A stretch of DNA of 53,744 bases from Collinsella sp. Its GTDB lineage: Bacteria; Actinomycetota; Coriobacteriia; Coriobacteriales; Coriobacteriaceae. The stretch is taken from positions 1 to 53,744 of the forward strand of contig DXZO01000054.1 of the NCBI GenBank assembly GCA_019419625.1, in the 5' to 3' direction. A program made the translations under genes and the position numbers. The notes below the pieces were generated by a model. That model was given only the letters and a program-made list of their open reading frames with translations. It was not told the DNA's origin and made no database searches. Of this stretch, positions 43,936 through 51,568 are shown piece after piece. How positions within the stretch are numbered: position 1 is the stretch's first letter; each line of letters starts with the position of its first letter.

Positions 43936-44823
43936 ATGTATGACAAAGGACCCGTGCCCGGCCGCAACGACGCTTGCTGGTGCGGCAGCGGCAAGAAATA
44001 CAAGAAATGCCATAGCGCCTTTGATGAGCGCCTCGAGCGCTTGTGGGAGGAGGGCTGGGAGGTTCTGCCCCGTACGCTCTACAAGACTCCCGCCGATATC
44101 GAGGGCATCAAGCGCTCGGCAGCCATCAACGTGGGCGTGCTCGATTATGTGGGCGAGCATATCGCCGCAGGCATGACCACCAACCAGATCGACCAGATGA
44201 TTTACGACTACACCGTCGAGCACGGTGGCACGCCGGCCGACCTTAACTACGAGGGCTATCCCAAGAGCGTGTGCACCTCGATCAATGATGTGGTCTGCCA
44301 CGGTATCCCCTGCGATACGGACGTGCTGCACGAGGGCGACATCATCAACGTGGACTGCTCCACAATCCTAGACGGCTACTTTAGCGACTCGAGCCGCATG
44401 TTCTGCATCGGCAAAGTCTCGGCCGAGCGCCAGCGCCTGGTCGACGTCACCCGCGCCAGCGTGGAGGCGGGTCTGGCAGCCGTCAAGCCATGGCTGCCGC
44501 TGTCCGTGATGGCCGAGGCCGTGCAAAAGACCGTCGAGGACGCCGGTTTTAGCGTGGTGCGCGAGTACGGCGGACACGGCATCGGTAAGGAGTTCCACGA
44601 AGACCCATTTGTGGGCTTTACCACCGAGGCGCCCGATGTGGATACCATCATGGCCCCGGGCATGGTCTTTACCATCGAGCCTATGGTCAATGCCGGAGCG
44701 CCCGACATCAAGATTAGCAAGGGCGACGGCTGGTGCGTGCGCACCAAGGACGGCAGCGATTCGGCCCAGTGCGAGGTACAGCTCGTAGTGACCGAGGACG
44801 GCTACGAACTGCTCAGCTGGTAG
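43936..44823 (+). CDS. map: Type I methionine aminopeptidase with SEC-C zinc motif
   Basis: 295 residues. Residues 8–27 carry the SEC-C zinc motif (PGRNDACWCGSGKKYKKCH); the catalytic domain follows from about 45. Metal ligands are in NVDCSTILDGYFSDSSRMF (two Asp), EYGGHGIGKEFHEDP (His), FTIEPMV (Glu) and the final CEVQLVVTEDG (Glu). Removes N-terminal Met from new proteins at the ribosome; the SEC-C motif probably helps docking. AAAGGAAG before the ATG; a -10-like TATACT (near 43909) lies upstream. Confidence 0.95.
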   Translation: MYDKGPVPGRNDACWCGSGKKYKKCHSAFDERLERLWEEGWEVLPRTLYKTPADIEGIKRSAAINVGVLDYVGEHIAAGMTTNQIDQMIYDYTVEHGGTPADLNYEGYPKSVCTSINDVVCHGIPCDTDVLHEGDIINVDCSTILDGYFSDSSRMFCIGKVSAERQRLVDVTRASVEAGLAAVKPWLPLSVMAEAVQKTVEDAGFSVVREYGGHGIGKEFHEDPFVGFTTEAPDVDTIMAPGMVFTIEPMVNAGAPDIKISKGDGWCVRTKDGSDSAQCEVQLVVTEDGYELLSW

Positions 44824-44833
44824 CCGTGGATGC

Positions 44834-44876
44834 GCCGGATGCTGACGGGCACGCTCGTCTAGCATCCGGCGTTTTT
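44834..44876 (+). terminator. Terminator of map
   Basis: Perfect stem GCCGGATGCT (44834–44843) / AGCATCCGGC (44861–44870) followed by GTTTTTG. Confidence 0.9.
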
Positions 44877-44893
44877 GTTTGAACGTTTTGCCT

Positions 44894-44935
44894 GATAAAA
44901 CCTGCCAAAATAAACCTGTCCCTTTTTGGTAGGTT
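44894..44935 (-). repeat. Snap-back repeat family 1, copy d
   Basis: GATAAAACCTGCC … TTTTTGGTAGGTT with the conserved AAACCTGTCCC loop. Between map and the dehydrogenase gene. Confidence 0.75.
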
Positions 44936-44953
44936 GAGCGGAGAGGACTGCTT

Positions 44954-45889
44954 GTGAACATCCTGGTTTTGTTGCCCGTCAACGGCCGTCATCGCGCAAT
45001 TCTTGAGTCGAGCGCTCCGGGCGAGGACTTTATCTACACGAGCGCCGACGCCGCCACGCGCAAGCAGGTCGCCGATGCCGACGTGATCCTGGGCAACATC
45101 GACCCTGACATGCTCACGGCATGCGAGCATCTCCAGCTGTTGCAATTGCAGACCGCCGGCTATGACGACTACCTTGCTGCTGGCACCATGCCGGCTGACG
45201 CTAAGCTGTCTTGCTCGATCGGCGCCTACGGTCAGGCCGTAAGCGAGCACATGTTTGCCATGGTGCTGTCAATGATGAAGCGCCTGCCCGGCTACCAGGA
45301 CCTGCAGCGCGAGCATCGCTGGGAGGACTTGGGCCCGGTCACCTCGCTCAAAAATACCAACGTGCTGGTGCTGGGCGCGGGCGATATCGGCGGCCACTTT
45401 GCCACGCTCTGCCGCAGCATGGGCGCACACGTCCGCGGCATCAAGCGCCATCCGCTCGTCTACCCTATTGTGTTTGAGGACATGGACGGCATGGATGCCC
45501 TGCCCGAGCGCCTGGCCGAGGCTGACATCGTTGCATCCTTTATGCCGAGCACACCCGAGACCCGCGGCCTGGCGAATGCCGAGTTCTTCGCCGCGATGAA
45601 ACCGGGTGCCTTCTTTGCCAACGGCGGCCGCGGCGATCTTGTGGTCGCCGACGACTTGGTTGCCGCTCTGGAATCGGGACATCTAGCCGGCGCCGCGGTC
45701 GACGTCACCGACCCCGAGCCGCTGCCTGAGACAAGCCCCCTGTGGGATGCGCCCAACATGCTCATCACACCGCACGTCTCGGGCTGGTTCCACCTAGCCG
45801 CCACGCTCAACAACGTCGTCGACATCGCCGCGGAGAACCTGCGTCATCTGCAAGCCGGCGAAACTTTACGTTGTTGGATCGAGCATTAG
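44954..45889 (+). CDS. D-2-hydroxyacid dehydrogenase
   Basis: 311 residues. The NAD(P) motif is VLVLGAGDIGGHFATL (residues about 138–153); the substrate Arg lies in FANGGRGDLV, and the catalytic His in ITPHVSGWFH. Family members reduce 2-oxo acids (pyruvate, 2-oxoglutarate, hydroxypyruvate, phosphoglycerate). 2-Hydroxyglutarate production would connect with the activase at 20321, but nothing in the sequence fixes the substrate. Start GTG with GAGAGG upstream. Confidence 0.88.
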   Translation: MNILVLLPVNGRHRAILESSAPGEDFIYTSADAATRKQVADADVILGNIDPDMLTACEHLQLLQLQTAGYDDYLAAGTMPADAKLSCSIGAYGQAVSEHMFAMVLSMMKRLPGYQDLQREHRWEDLGPVTSLKNTNVLVLGAGDIGGHFATLCRSMGAHVRGIKRHPLVYPIVFEDMDGMDALPERLAEADIVASFMPSTPETRGLANAEFFAAMKPGAFFANGGRGDLVVADDLVAALESGHLAGAAVDVTDPEPLPETSPLWDAPNMLITPHVSGWFHLAATLNNVVDIAAENLRHLQAGETLRCWIEH

Positions 45890-45892
45890 GGT

Positions 45893-45916
45893 TCCGCCGT
45901 TCTAACGAACGGCGGA
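45893..45916 (+). terminator. Hairpin after the D-2-hydroxyacid dehydrogenase gene
   Basis: TCCGCCGTT (45893–45901) and AACGGCGGA (45908–45916) stem, three bases after the stop codon; no T-run. Confidence 0.45.
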
Positions 45917-45930
45917 CCACTCGACGCTGC

Positions 45931-46114
45931 GAGCCCGCCGTTTGGCCAATCTGCCGTTCAATTTCAAAGGCGCGACCAGAAGGTCAGCGCCTTTTCATTT
46001 CACGGCACCTTGGCTCAAACGGCGGGCTCTCGCTGACTTTTATTCGACCTGTAGGGACTGGCTGGCGCGGCCCTGCCTGGGGGCATTCACTGACTATTAT
46101 TCGACCTGCGGGAT
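45931..46114. repeat. Nested inverted repeats plus a 25-base direct repeat
   Basis: Perfect outer arms GAGCCCGCCGTTTG (45931–45944) and CAAACGGCGGGCTC (46016–46029) enclose a hairpin AAAGGCGC/GCGCCTTT (45966–45994). Just after come two 25-base direct repeats (46033 and 46090) sharing CTGAC-T-TTATTCGACCTG. The block fills the gap between the dehydrogenase and the toxin gene. Confidence 0.6.
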
Positions 46115-46124
46115 CTTCAAATTG

Positions 46125-46616
46125 CTAGAGCGTTGCTAAGTAATTTTTTGCGTCTTCTACACTCATTGCTGCGACGGGCGCATGCGAACAGAGCTTGACA
46201 TCGTTGGTGACCAGGAGATCTGCTTGAGCACGTATCGCTGCCGCAATGATTAAATCGTCTTCGTAATCGCTATGGAGCTCACGCTGCCTGCTCGCCATCC
46301 ATATGTCACTCAGGTCGCAGGGTACCGGCGTGGCAAGTTGCGACAACACGTCGAGGCAATCCCATGCAAGTGATGTCGACGCCACGGCGGCATCTTGGGA
46401 CAGTGAGCCATGCTCTCGCCGATACCATGCCTTATGTTCGCTTGAAATCAAATAGAACAGGTCTTTGGACGATGTCGCCGCATACAGCAAATCCACCTGC
46501 GCCGTGCATGCATCGCGTAAAAACTCAATCGCCACCGAACGACCACGTCGTGAGGGAATGAAGTAATCGAGCCACACGTTGGTGTCAACCAAGATGCGCT
46601 TTGGAGCCTCACTCAT
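46125..46616 (-). CDS. PIN-domain ribonuclease toxin (VapC-like)
   Basis: 163 residues. PIN acidic residues are visible: Asp11 in ILVDTNVWLDYF, the DYEDDLIIAAA pair and LVTND at the third site. Such toxins cut RNA (often tRNA) when freed from the antitoxin. It overlaps the antitoxin gene by eight bases in the usual antitoxin–toxin order. Pairing a PIN toxin with a RelB/DinJ-type antitoxin instead of VapB is a less common combination. Confidence 0.88.
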   Translation of the reverse strand: MSEAPKRILVDTNVWLDYFIPSRRGRSVAIEFLRDACTAQVDLLYAATSSKDLFYLISSEHKAWYRREHGSLSQDAAVASTSLAWDCLDVLSQLATPVPCDLSDIWMASRQRELHSDYEDDLIIAAAIRAQADLLVTNDVKLCSHAPVAAMSVEDAKNYLATL

Positions 46617-46989
46617 AGAGCCAGCTCATCTCCTCGCCGTAGCGATCAGCATAGGCATTCCGTTTGAGCTCTTCGTCGTCCGATGGCTGAGCCTTGACCA
46701 TATCGATTCCCGACTCACGGCAAGCGGCAGCGAACAGCTTCGACCCCTGATCCATGAGCTCGAGCTTACGTTTGGCGGCCTTTTCGCGCTCGCGCTGTTC
46801 CGCCCGGGCACGACTGGGCAGCAGGATATCCTCGAGCGCACCGGGGCGATCGGCCAGCGACGCTGCAAGCTGCCAGAGCGCTCGCACCGCTTGGCTCGGC
46901 GTCATACCGGCCTTGGAGAGAGCAGCGTCCCCACTCCTTTTAAGATCGGCATCGAGACGTACGTTGATCTGAGCGGCTGTTGTGGTCAT
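46609..46989 (-). CDS. RelB/DinJ-like ribbon-helix-helix antitoxin
   Basis: 126 residues. Residues 6–45 (AQINVRLDADLKRSGDAAL, then KAGMTPSQAVRALWQLAA) match the RelB/DinJ DNA-binding N-terminus. A charged helix (RAEQREREKAAKRKLEL) and an acidic C-terminus follow, the latter likely wrapping the toxin. AAGGAGG four bases before the ATG. An inverted repeat upstream (47013–47034) may be its operator. Confidence 0.85.
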   Translation of the reverse strand: MTTTAAQINVRLDADLKRSGDAALSKAGMTPSQAVRALWQLAASLADRPGALEDILLPSRARAEQREREKAAKRKLELMDQGSKLFAAACRESGIDMVKAQPSDDEELKRNAYADRYGEEMSWLYE

Positions 46990-47012
46990 GAGCCCTCCTT
47001 AATACTTCAAAA

Positions 47013-47034
47013 CTATCATAAAACTCTATGGTAG
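47013..47034. promoter_or_regulatory. Candidate antitoxin operator
   Basis: CTATCAT (47013–47019) and ATGGTAG (47028–47034) form an imperfect palindrome 24 bases before the antitoxin start, where toxin–antitoxin repressors usually bind. Confidence 0.45.
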
Positions 47035-47084
47035 ATGCGTAAAGCATGTATAGCATTTATAAGCATTAGCCGTACTCTGTACAC

Positions 47085-47118
47085 AAAAGGCCGCCGAGGC
47101 ACACTGCACCTCGGCGGC
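47085..47118 (-). terminator. Terminator of the M18 aminopeptidase gene
   Basis: Perfect stem GCCGCCGAGG (47090–47099) / CCTCGGCGGC (47109–47118) followed on the minus strand by CTTTTG; 86 bases past the stop. Confidence 0.75.
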
Positions 47119-47163
47119 TACGCATCACCAATCCAGTTCGGTTTCACCCTTTGCATTTGCCCG

Positions 47164-47205
47164 GATAAAACCTGCCAAAATTAACATCCCTTTTTGGTAG
47201 GTTTT
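47164..47205 (-). repeat. Snap-back repeat family 1, copy e, overlapping the M18 stop codon
   Basis: GATAAAACCTGCCAAAATTA then a shortened loop (ACATCCC) and TTTTTGGTAGGTTTT. The right end contributes to the TAA at 47204–47206. Confidence 0.75.
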
Positions 47206-48589
47206 AGAGCTCCACGCTTTCGGCGCCGTTGATGGTTAGGTTGCGCTCGTAGAAGGCCGTGAGGGCGCGGATGGCGTACATCACGTCGCGCACGCCACCG
47301 GTCTCGTAGCTCGAGTGCATGGCCAGCTGCGGCAGGCCCACGTCCACGGCATGCATGCTCGCCTGCATATTGGACAGATTGCCGAGCGTGGAGCCGCCGG
47401 CCATGTCGCTCTTGTTGGCGAAGGCCTGCGTGGGTACGTCGGCGTCATCGCAGATGGCCTGGAACACCGCGCGGCTAAAGGCATCGGTGCAGTAGTGCTG
47501 GTTGGCGGCTTCCTTGATGACGATGCCGCCGTTGAGCACAACCTGATTGCGAGCATCGCACTTCTCGGCGTGGTTGGGGTGCACGGCATGTGCATTGTCG
47601 CAGCTCACAAGCATCGAGGCGGCAAGGGCGCGATGGTACGACTCGTCGTCAAAGCCCAGCGATCCGTTGATGCGGCGCAGCGCGTCGGCCAAGAACGTCG
47701 ACATGGCGCCCTGCTTGGTCTCGGAGCCAACCTCCTCGTTATCAAAGCAGCAAAAGACCGAGATGTCATGCGCATTCTCGGCACCCAAAAATGCCTGCAG
47801 CGAGGTGTAGGCGCAGGCCAGGTCGTCGAGCTTGGGCGTCGAGATAAACTCGTCGGCCCAGCCCCAGATGCGCGCATCCTGACGATTGACCAGGAACAGA
47901 TCGCGGCCCAGAATCTGCTCGGGCTCAACGTCCAGCTCGTCGGCGATCAGAGCATCAAAGTCGCCCTGTTTAAGCTCGCCGGCGCTGATGAGCGGGCACA
48001 GGTCGACGGCTCGGTTGGGAGCAAAGCCCTCGTTAACGCCGCGGTTCATGTGGATGGCAAGGCTCGGGATAATAGCGACCTCGCGCTCGGTGGCAAGCAG
48101 GCGGCTCTCAATACGGTCGCCCTCGCGCACCAGCACACGTCCGGCCAGCGCCAGCGGGCGGTCGAACCAGGTGTAGTCGATCATGCCGCCGTAGGCCTCG
48201 GTGTTCAGGCGCAGCGTCTCGCCTGCGCCATCGAGCTCGGGCACGGCCTTGACCTTAAACGTCGGCGAATCGCCGTGCGACGCCGTGAGCTGAAAATGAT
48301 AGTCACCGGCGACGCCGTCCTCGCCCCACGTCGCGGCCAGGTCCTCGCCCACCTTAAAGGCAACAACGCTCGAGGTGTTGCGCTGCGTGTAATAACGCCC
48401 GCCCGGTTCGATGTCCCACGCCGCATTCTCGGGCAGGTAGGTAAAGCCCGCCTCGTCGAGCTCGGCCATAATGGTCGCCGCCGCATGGAACATACTGGGG
48501 CATGCCTCGATAAAGTCGATAAGGTCGTTGGCGGCCTCGATATCATCGGCCGTCACATGCGCGCGCTCGGGCGTTTCCTGATCCGTCAT
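47204..48589 (-). CDS. M18 family aminopeptidase
   Basis: 461 residues. M18 metal-site signatures are TASHGDSPTFKVKAVPE (first His/Asp), SVFCCFDNEEVGSETKQG (Glu pair) and the final QLAMHSSYETGGVRD (His). SCDNAHAVHPNHAEKC is a conserved family stretch. Removes N-terminal residues, often acidic or hydrophobic, from peptides in the cytoplasm. ATG at 48589 with GGGGAG upstream; an in-frame ATG at 48700 lacks a site. Confidence 0.92.
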   Translation of the reverse strand: MTDQETPERAHVTADDIEAANDLIDFIEACPSMFHAAATIMAELDEAGFTYLPENAAWDIEPGGRYYTQRNTSSVVAFKVGEDLAATWGEDGVAGDYHFQLTASHGDSPTFKVKAVPELDGAGETLRLNTEAYGGMIDYTWFDRPLALAGRVLVREGDRIESRLLATEREVAIIPSLAIHMNRGVNEGFAPNRAVDLCPLISAGELKQGDFDALIADELDVEPEQILGRDLFLVNRQDARIWGWADEFISTPKLDDLACAYTSLQAFLGAENAHDISVFCCFDNEEVGSETKQGAMSTFLADALRRINGSLGFDDESYHRALAASMLVSCDNAHAVHPNHAEKCDARNQVVLNGGIVIKEAANQHYCTDAFSRAVFQAICDDADVPTQAFANKSDMAGGSTLGNLSNMQASMHAVDVGLPQLAMHSSYETGGVRDVMYAIRALTAFYERNLTINGAESVEL

Positions 48590-48750
48590 GCTCTCCCCTT
48601 TCGCTGGGCTGATGGTCCCCTCCAGCATACCCCGCCACGCCAGCGCCGCACTCTTCATTCCGTGCTTAATTCCGCGCCACTCACCAAGTTGAGCCATCAT
48701 GCCCGCGCTCCTTTTGCGACAATTGCGCTAACAGGACGAGAGGAGCCGTC

Positions 48751-49836
48751 ATGAAGCCACGTAACATTGCCATCATCTGCGGTGTCGCGGGAGTCGCCGT
48801 CGGCCTTGCCGCTGCCACCGGTATCGTTTATCACAAGCAAATCAAGTCCGCCGCGTCGCTCAAACGCTTGACCGGCTACGCGGATGGCTATGACCTGTAC
48901 GCAATCGACATCGCCTACGACTACGATCTTGATCGCATCATCGCCGCTGGCGTGCGCGACGACCAAGCCTACATCGATGCCGTGGTGGCGCAGGTGCTAC
49001 CCGGTGTGCCGGCACATGTCCAGGCGCCCCAGTTTGCCTGCAGCGCTTTTGTCGCCGTAGATGCCGAAGGCCGTGTGCGCACCGGTCGCAATTACGACTT
49101 TAAGGACGACACCTCGGCGCTGCTGGTGCGCAATCACCCACACGGCGGCTATGCCTCCATCGGGTTTGCCGCCCTTAACAACCTGGGCGATAACACTCCG
49201 CGTGACTCCGTCACCGGACGCGCCGCCGCACTCATGGGCCCGTTTGCCCAGCTCGACGGTGTTAACGAATGCGGCGTGTCCATTGCCGTACTCACCCTGG
49301 ATTCCAAGCCCTGTGACCAGGACACGCAACGCCCCGTCATCAATACCTCGCTCGCCATCCGTCTGGTGCTCGACCGTGCCGCCACCACGCAAGAAGCTGT
49401 CGACCTGCTTTCCGCCTACGACATGCACGCCATGGCAGGACGCGATTACCACTTCTTTATCAACGACGCCGCCGGTGACGCACGGGTGGTGGAATGGGAT
49501 CCGCGCGATCCGGACCGCGCTTTCAAAGCGACCCCTGTACGCCAGGTTACGAACTTCTACGCCTGCTATGGCGACGAAGTGCTGCCCAACCAAAAGAATG
49601 GCGAGCTGGGCCATGGTAAAGAGCGCGCCGTCGCAATCGCCGATGTCCTTGACGCCCATGTCGGTGCCCAAGACGAGGCAGTCGCTTGGAAGGCCCTACG
49701 CGCTGCGGCGCAAGAGCCCAATCCGGAAGACATCACCAGCAATACGCAGTGGTCGGTCGTCTTTGACAATACCGAACCCGCCGCCGCTATTACGCTGCGC
49801 CGCCGCTGGGGCGACGTCGACGCCTTCGCACTGTAA
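48751..49836 (+). CDS. Membrane-anchored choloylglycine-hydrolase-like (Ntn) enzyme
   Basis: 361 residues. Residues 6–26 form a membrane anchor or uncleaved signal, so the catalytic part is probably outside the cell. The nucleophile candidate is Cys97 in APQFACSAF, followed by RTGRNYDF, with Arg113 and Asp116 at 16 and 19 residues beyond the Cys, the same spacing as Cys2/Arg18/Asp21 of bile salt hydrolase. Later NTQWSVVFDN fits the family C-terminus. An N-terminal-nucleophile enzyme would need to cut off the first 96 residues to free Cys97. Substrate could be conjugated bile acids, acyl-homoserine lactones or N-acyl amides; not decidable. GAGAGGAG before the ATG. Confidence 0.8.
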   Translation: MKPRNIAIICGVAGVAVGLAAATGIVYHKQIKSAASLKRLTGYADGYDLYAIDIAYDYDLDRIIAAGVRDDQAYIDAVVAQVLPGVPAHVQAPQFACSAFVAVDAEGRVRTGRNYDFKDDTSALLVRNHPHGGYASIGFAALNNLGDNTPRDSVTGRAAALMGPFAQLDGVNECGVSIAVLTLDSKPCDQDTQRPVINTSLAIRLVLDRAATTQEAVDLLSAYDMHAMAGRDYHFFINDAAGDARVVEWDPRDPDRAFKATPVRQVTNFYACYGDEVLPNQKNGELGHGKERAVAIADVLDAHVGAQDEAVAWKALRAAAQEPNPEDITSNTQWSVVFDNTEPAAAITLRRRWGDVDAFAL

Positions 49837-49903
49837 GGAGCCAGGCCCGTCGACCTTACGCTCGCCTGACGTTGTTTACATTTCCATACGCTTGAGCTAA
49901 CAC

Positions 49904-49938
49904 GTTTTACCCCGTATCAACAGTGTGCGGGGGTAAAC
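49904..49938. promoter_or_regulatory. Inverted repeat upstream of pfkA
   Basis: GTTTTACCCC (49904–49913) and GGGGGTAAAC (49929–49938) pair with one mismatch, 38 bases before the start codon and close to a TTATAAC box. It may be an operator or leader hairpin. Confidence 0.4.
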
Positions 49939-49975
49939 TTATGCGCATGTTATAACTTGCCCGGAAGGATTCATC

Positions 49976-51055
49976 ATGCTCAGGATCGGTCTTCTTACCA
50001 GTGGCGGCGACTGCCAGGCACTCAACGCCACCATGCGCGGCATTGTCAAAACGCTTATGACCAACAGCGAAGAGCCTATCGAGATCTATGGTTTTGAGGA
50101 CGGCTACCAGGGCCTTATCTACAGCAGATTCCGTGTCATGACTCCCGCCGATTTTAGCGGCATCCTCACCCGCGGCGGCACCATCCTGGGCACGAGCCGT
50201 ACGCCGTTCAAGCGCCTGGACACTCCCGAGGCCGACGGCGTCGAGAAGGTGCCGGCGATGGTCCACACCTATCATAAGCTGCAGCTCGACTGCCTGTTTA
50301 TGCTGGGCGGCAACGGCTCCACCAAGACCGCCAACCGCCTGCGCGAAGAGGGCCTCAACGTTATCGCCCTGCCCAAGACCATCGATAACGACACCTGGGG
50401 CACCGAGTTGACGTTTGGCTTTACGAGCGCCATCGACGTCGCTACCAAGTGCATCGACGACATTCACACCACCGCCTCAAGTCACGGCCGCGTGTTCGTT
50501 ATCGAGATCATGGGTCACAAGGTTGGCTGGATTCCGCTGTATGCCGGCGTCGCGGGCGGCGCAGATGTCATCTTGATTCCCGAGATCCCCTACGACATGG
50601 ATAACGTCATCAAGACCATCGAGCATCGCATGGAGACCGGCAGCCGCTTTACCATCGTAGCCGTCGCCGAGGGTGCTATCTCCAAGGAGGACGCGGCGCT
50701 GTCCAAGAAGGAGTACAAGAAGAAGCTCGCCGAGCGCACGAGCCCGTCAATCGTGTACGACATCGCCAAGGAGATCGAGGCCAAGACCGGTCGCGAGACC
50801 CGCGTCGCCATCCCCGGCCACACGCAGCGCGGCGGTCAGCCCGACGCCCAGGACCGCATCTTTGCGACTCAGTGCGGCGTCGAGGCAGCGCTCGGCTGCC
50901 TGCGCGGCGAGTTTGGCTACATGATTGCCCTGCGCGACGGCAAAATGTGCCACATGCCGCTCGAGGATGTCGCCGGCAAGCTCAAGTTTGTCGACCCCCA
51001 GAGTGATCTGGTGCGCGAGGCCAAGGCGCTGGGCATCAGCTTCGGCGACGAATAG
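49976..51055 (+). CDS. pfkA: 6-phosphofructokinase
   Basis: 359 residues. LLTSGGDCQALNATMRG opens the fold; the phosphoryl-donor loop is FMLGGNGSTKTANRL and the active site ALPKTIDNDTWGT; MGHKVGWIP and PGHTQRGGQPDAQD complete the fructose-6-phosphate site. The Gly in GGNGS points to ATP as donor, whereas the Lys in PKTIDND is typical of PPi-dependent or group III enzymes, so the donor is uncertain. GGAAGG before the ATG. A nested palindrome with a strong terminator starts at the stop codon. Confidence 0.9.
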   Translation: MLRIGLLTSGGDCQALNATMRGIVKTLMTNSEEPIEIYGFEDGYQGLIYSRFRVMTPADFSGILTRGGTILGTSRTPFKRLDTPEADGVEKVPAMVHTYHKLQLDCLFMLGGNGSTKTANRLREEGLNVIALPKTIDNDTWGTELTFGFTSAIDVATKCIDDIHTTASSHGRVFVIEIMGHKVGWIPLYAGVAGGADVILIPEIPYDMDNVIKTIEHRMETGSRFTIVAVAEGAISKEDAALSKKEYKKKLAERTSPSIVYDIAKEIEAKTGRETRVAIPGHTQRGGQPDAQDRIFATQCGVEAALGCLRGEFGYMIALRDGKMCHMPLEDVAGKLKFVDPQSDLVREAKALGISFGDE

Positions 51056-51228
51056 CCTCGGCTGGAACCGCCCCCATCGGAGCCCCCAGGGCTTACCTCC
51101 CAAATCGTCCTCGGACATGTCAGGACCCCGCCGTGCGCTTCGCGCGGCGGGGTCCTTCCGTCCTGCGGAAAGATTTGGGAGGTAAGCCCTGGGGCCTCCT
51201 GCGGTAACTGGGGAGGCCGAGGCTATTC
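51050..51228. repeat. Nested three-layer palindrome including the pfkA terminator
   Basis: Outer perfect arms GAATAGCCTCGGC (51050–51062, covering the pfkA stop) / GCCGAGGCTATTC (51216–51228). Middle perfect 23-bp arms at 51084–51106 and 51172–51194, beginning CCCCAGGGCTTACC. The inner terminator stem AGGACCCCGCCG/CGGCGGGGTCCT spans 51122–51156. The stretches between arms do not pair. Confidence 0.8.
51122..51156 (+). terminator. Terminator of pfkA
   Basis: Perfect 12-bp GC stem with an 11-base loop, followed by a short TTCC tract. It is the core of the nested palindrome. Confidence 0.7.
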
Positions 51229-51240
51229 GCCTTCTTGCTG

Positions 51241-51414
51241 CGGGTGCCTAGGATGGGGTGCAGCGTGCATTTTTGGGAGTTTTCAGCAGCCGTGGGTGCC
51301 TGCATACTGGATTTTGGGCGAAAAGCAGGCGCCATGAGCCGCATACTGTAAAAATGAGCGATCCTTGAGGTGCCGAGGGCTCATAATCAAGGCTTTCAAC
51401 GCGGTTTTGTGCAC
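51241..51414. repeat. About 172-bp dispersed intergenic repeat, copy 1
   Basis: Starts CGGGTGCCTAGGATGGGGTG and runs through TGCATACTGGATTTTGGGCG to GGTTTTGTGCAC. Roughly 85% identical by eye to 53552–53723 in the same orientation. Short reading frames here look non-coding. Confidence 0.75.
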
Positions 51415-51422
51415 CCATTCCC

Positions 51423-51485
51423 GCGCCCGCGGACTCCGGGATGCTGAATACTCCGGGATTTGCACGCCGCCCCCTGGGGTACCCG
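51423..51485. repeat. Inverted partial copy of the dispersed repeat
   Basis: Read on the minus strand this stretch has CGGGTACCCCAGGGGGCGGC followed by GTGCAAATCCCGGAGTATTCAGCA, which lines up with the first 48 or so bases of copies 1 and 2. Together with 51241–51414 it makes a head-to-head pair. Confidence 0.55.
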
Positions 51486-51568
51486 TGGGCAAAAAGCAAC
51501 CACCCAGCCGAAATATGCATCTGGCGGGGCGGTTTATGCAGTACAGCGGCTGTGGATGCGCATGTCGC

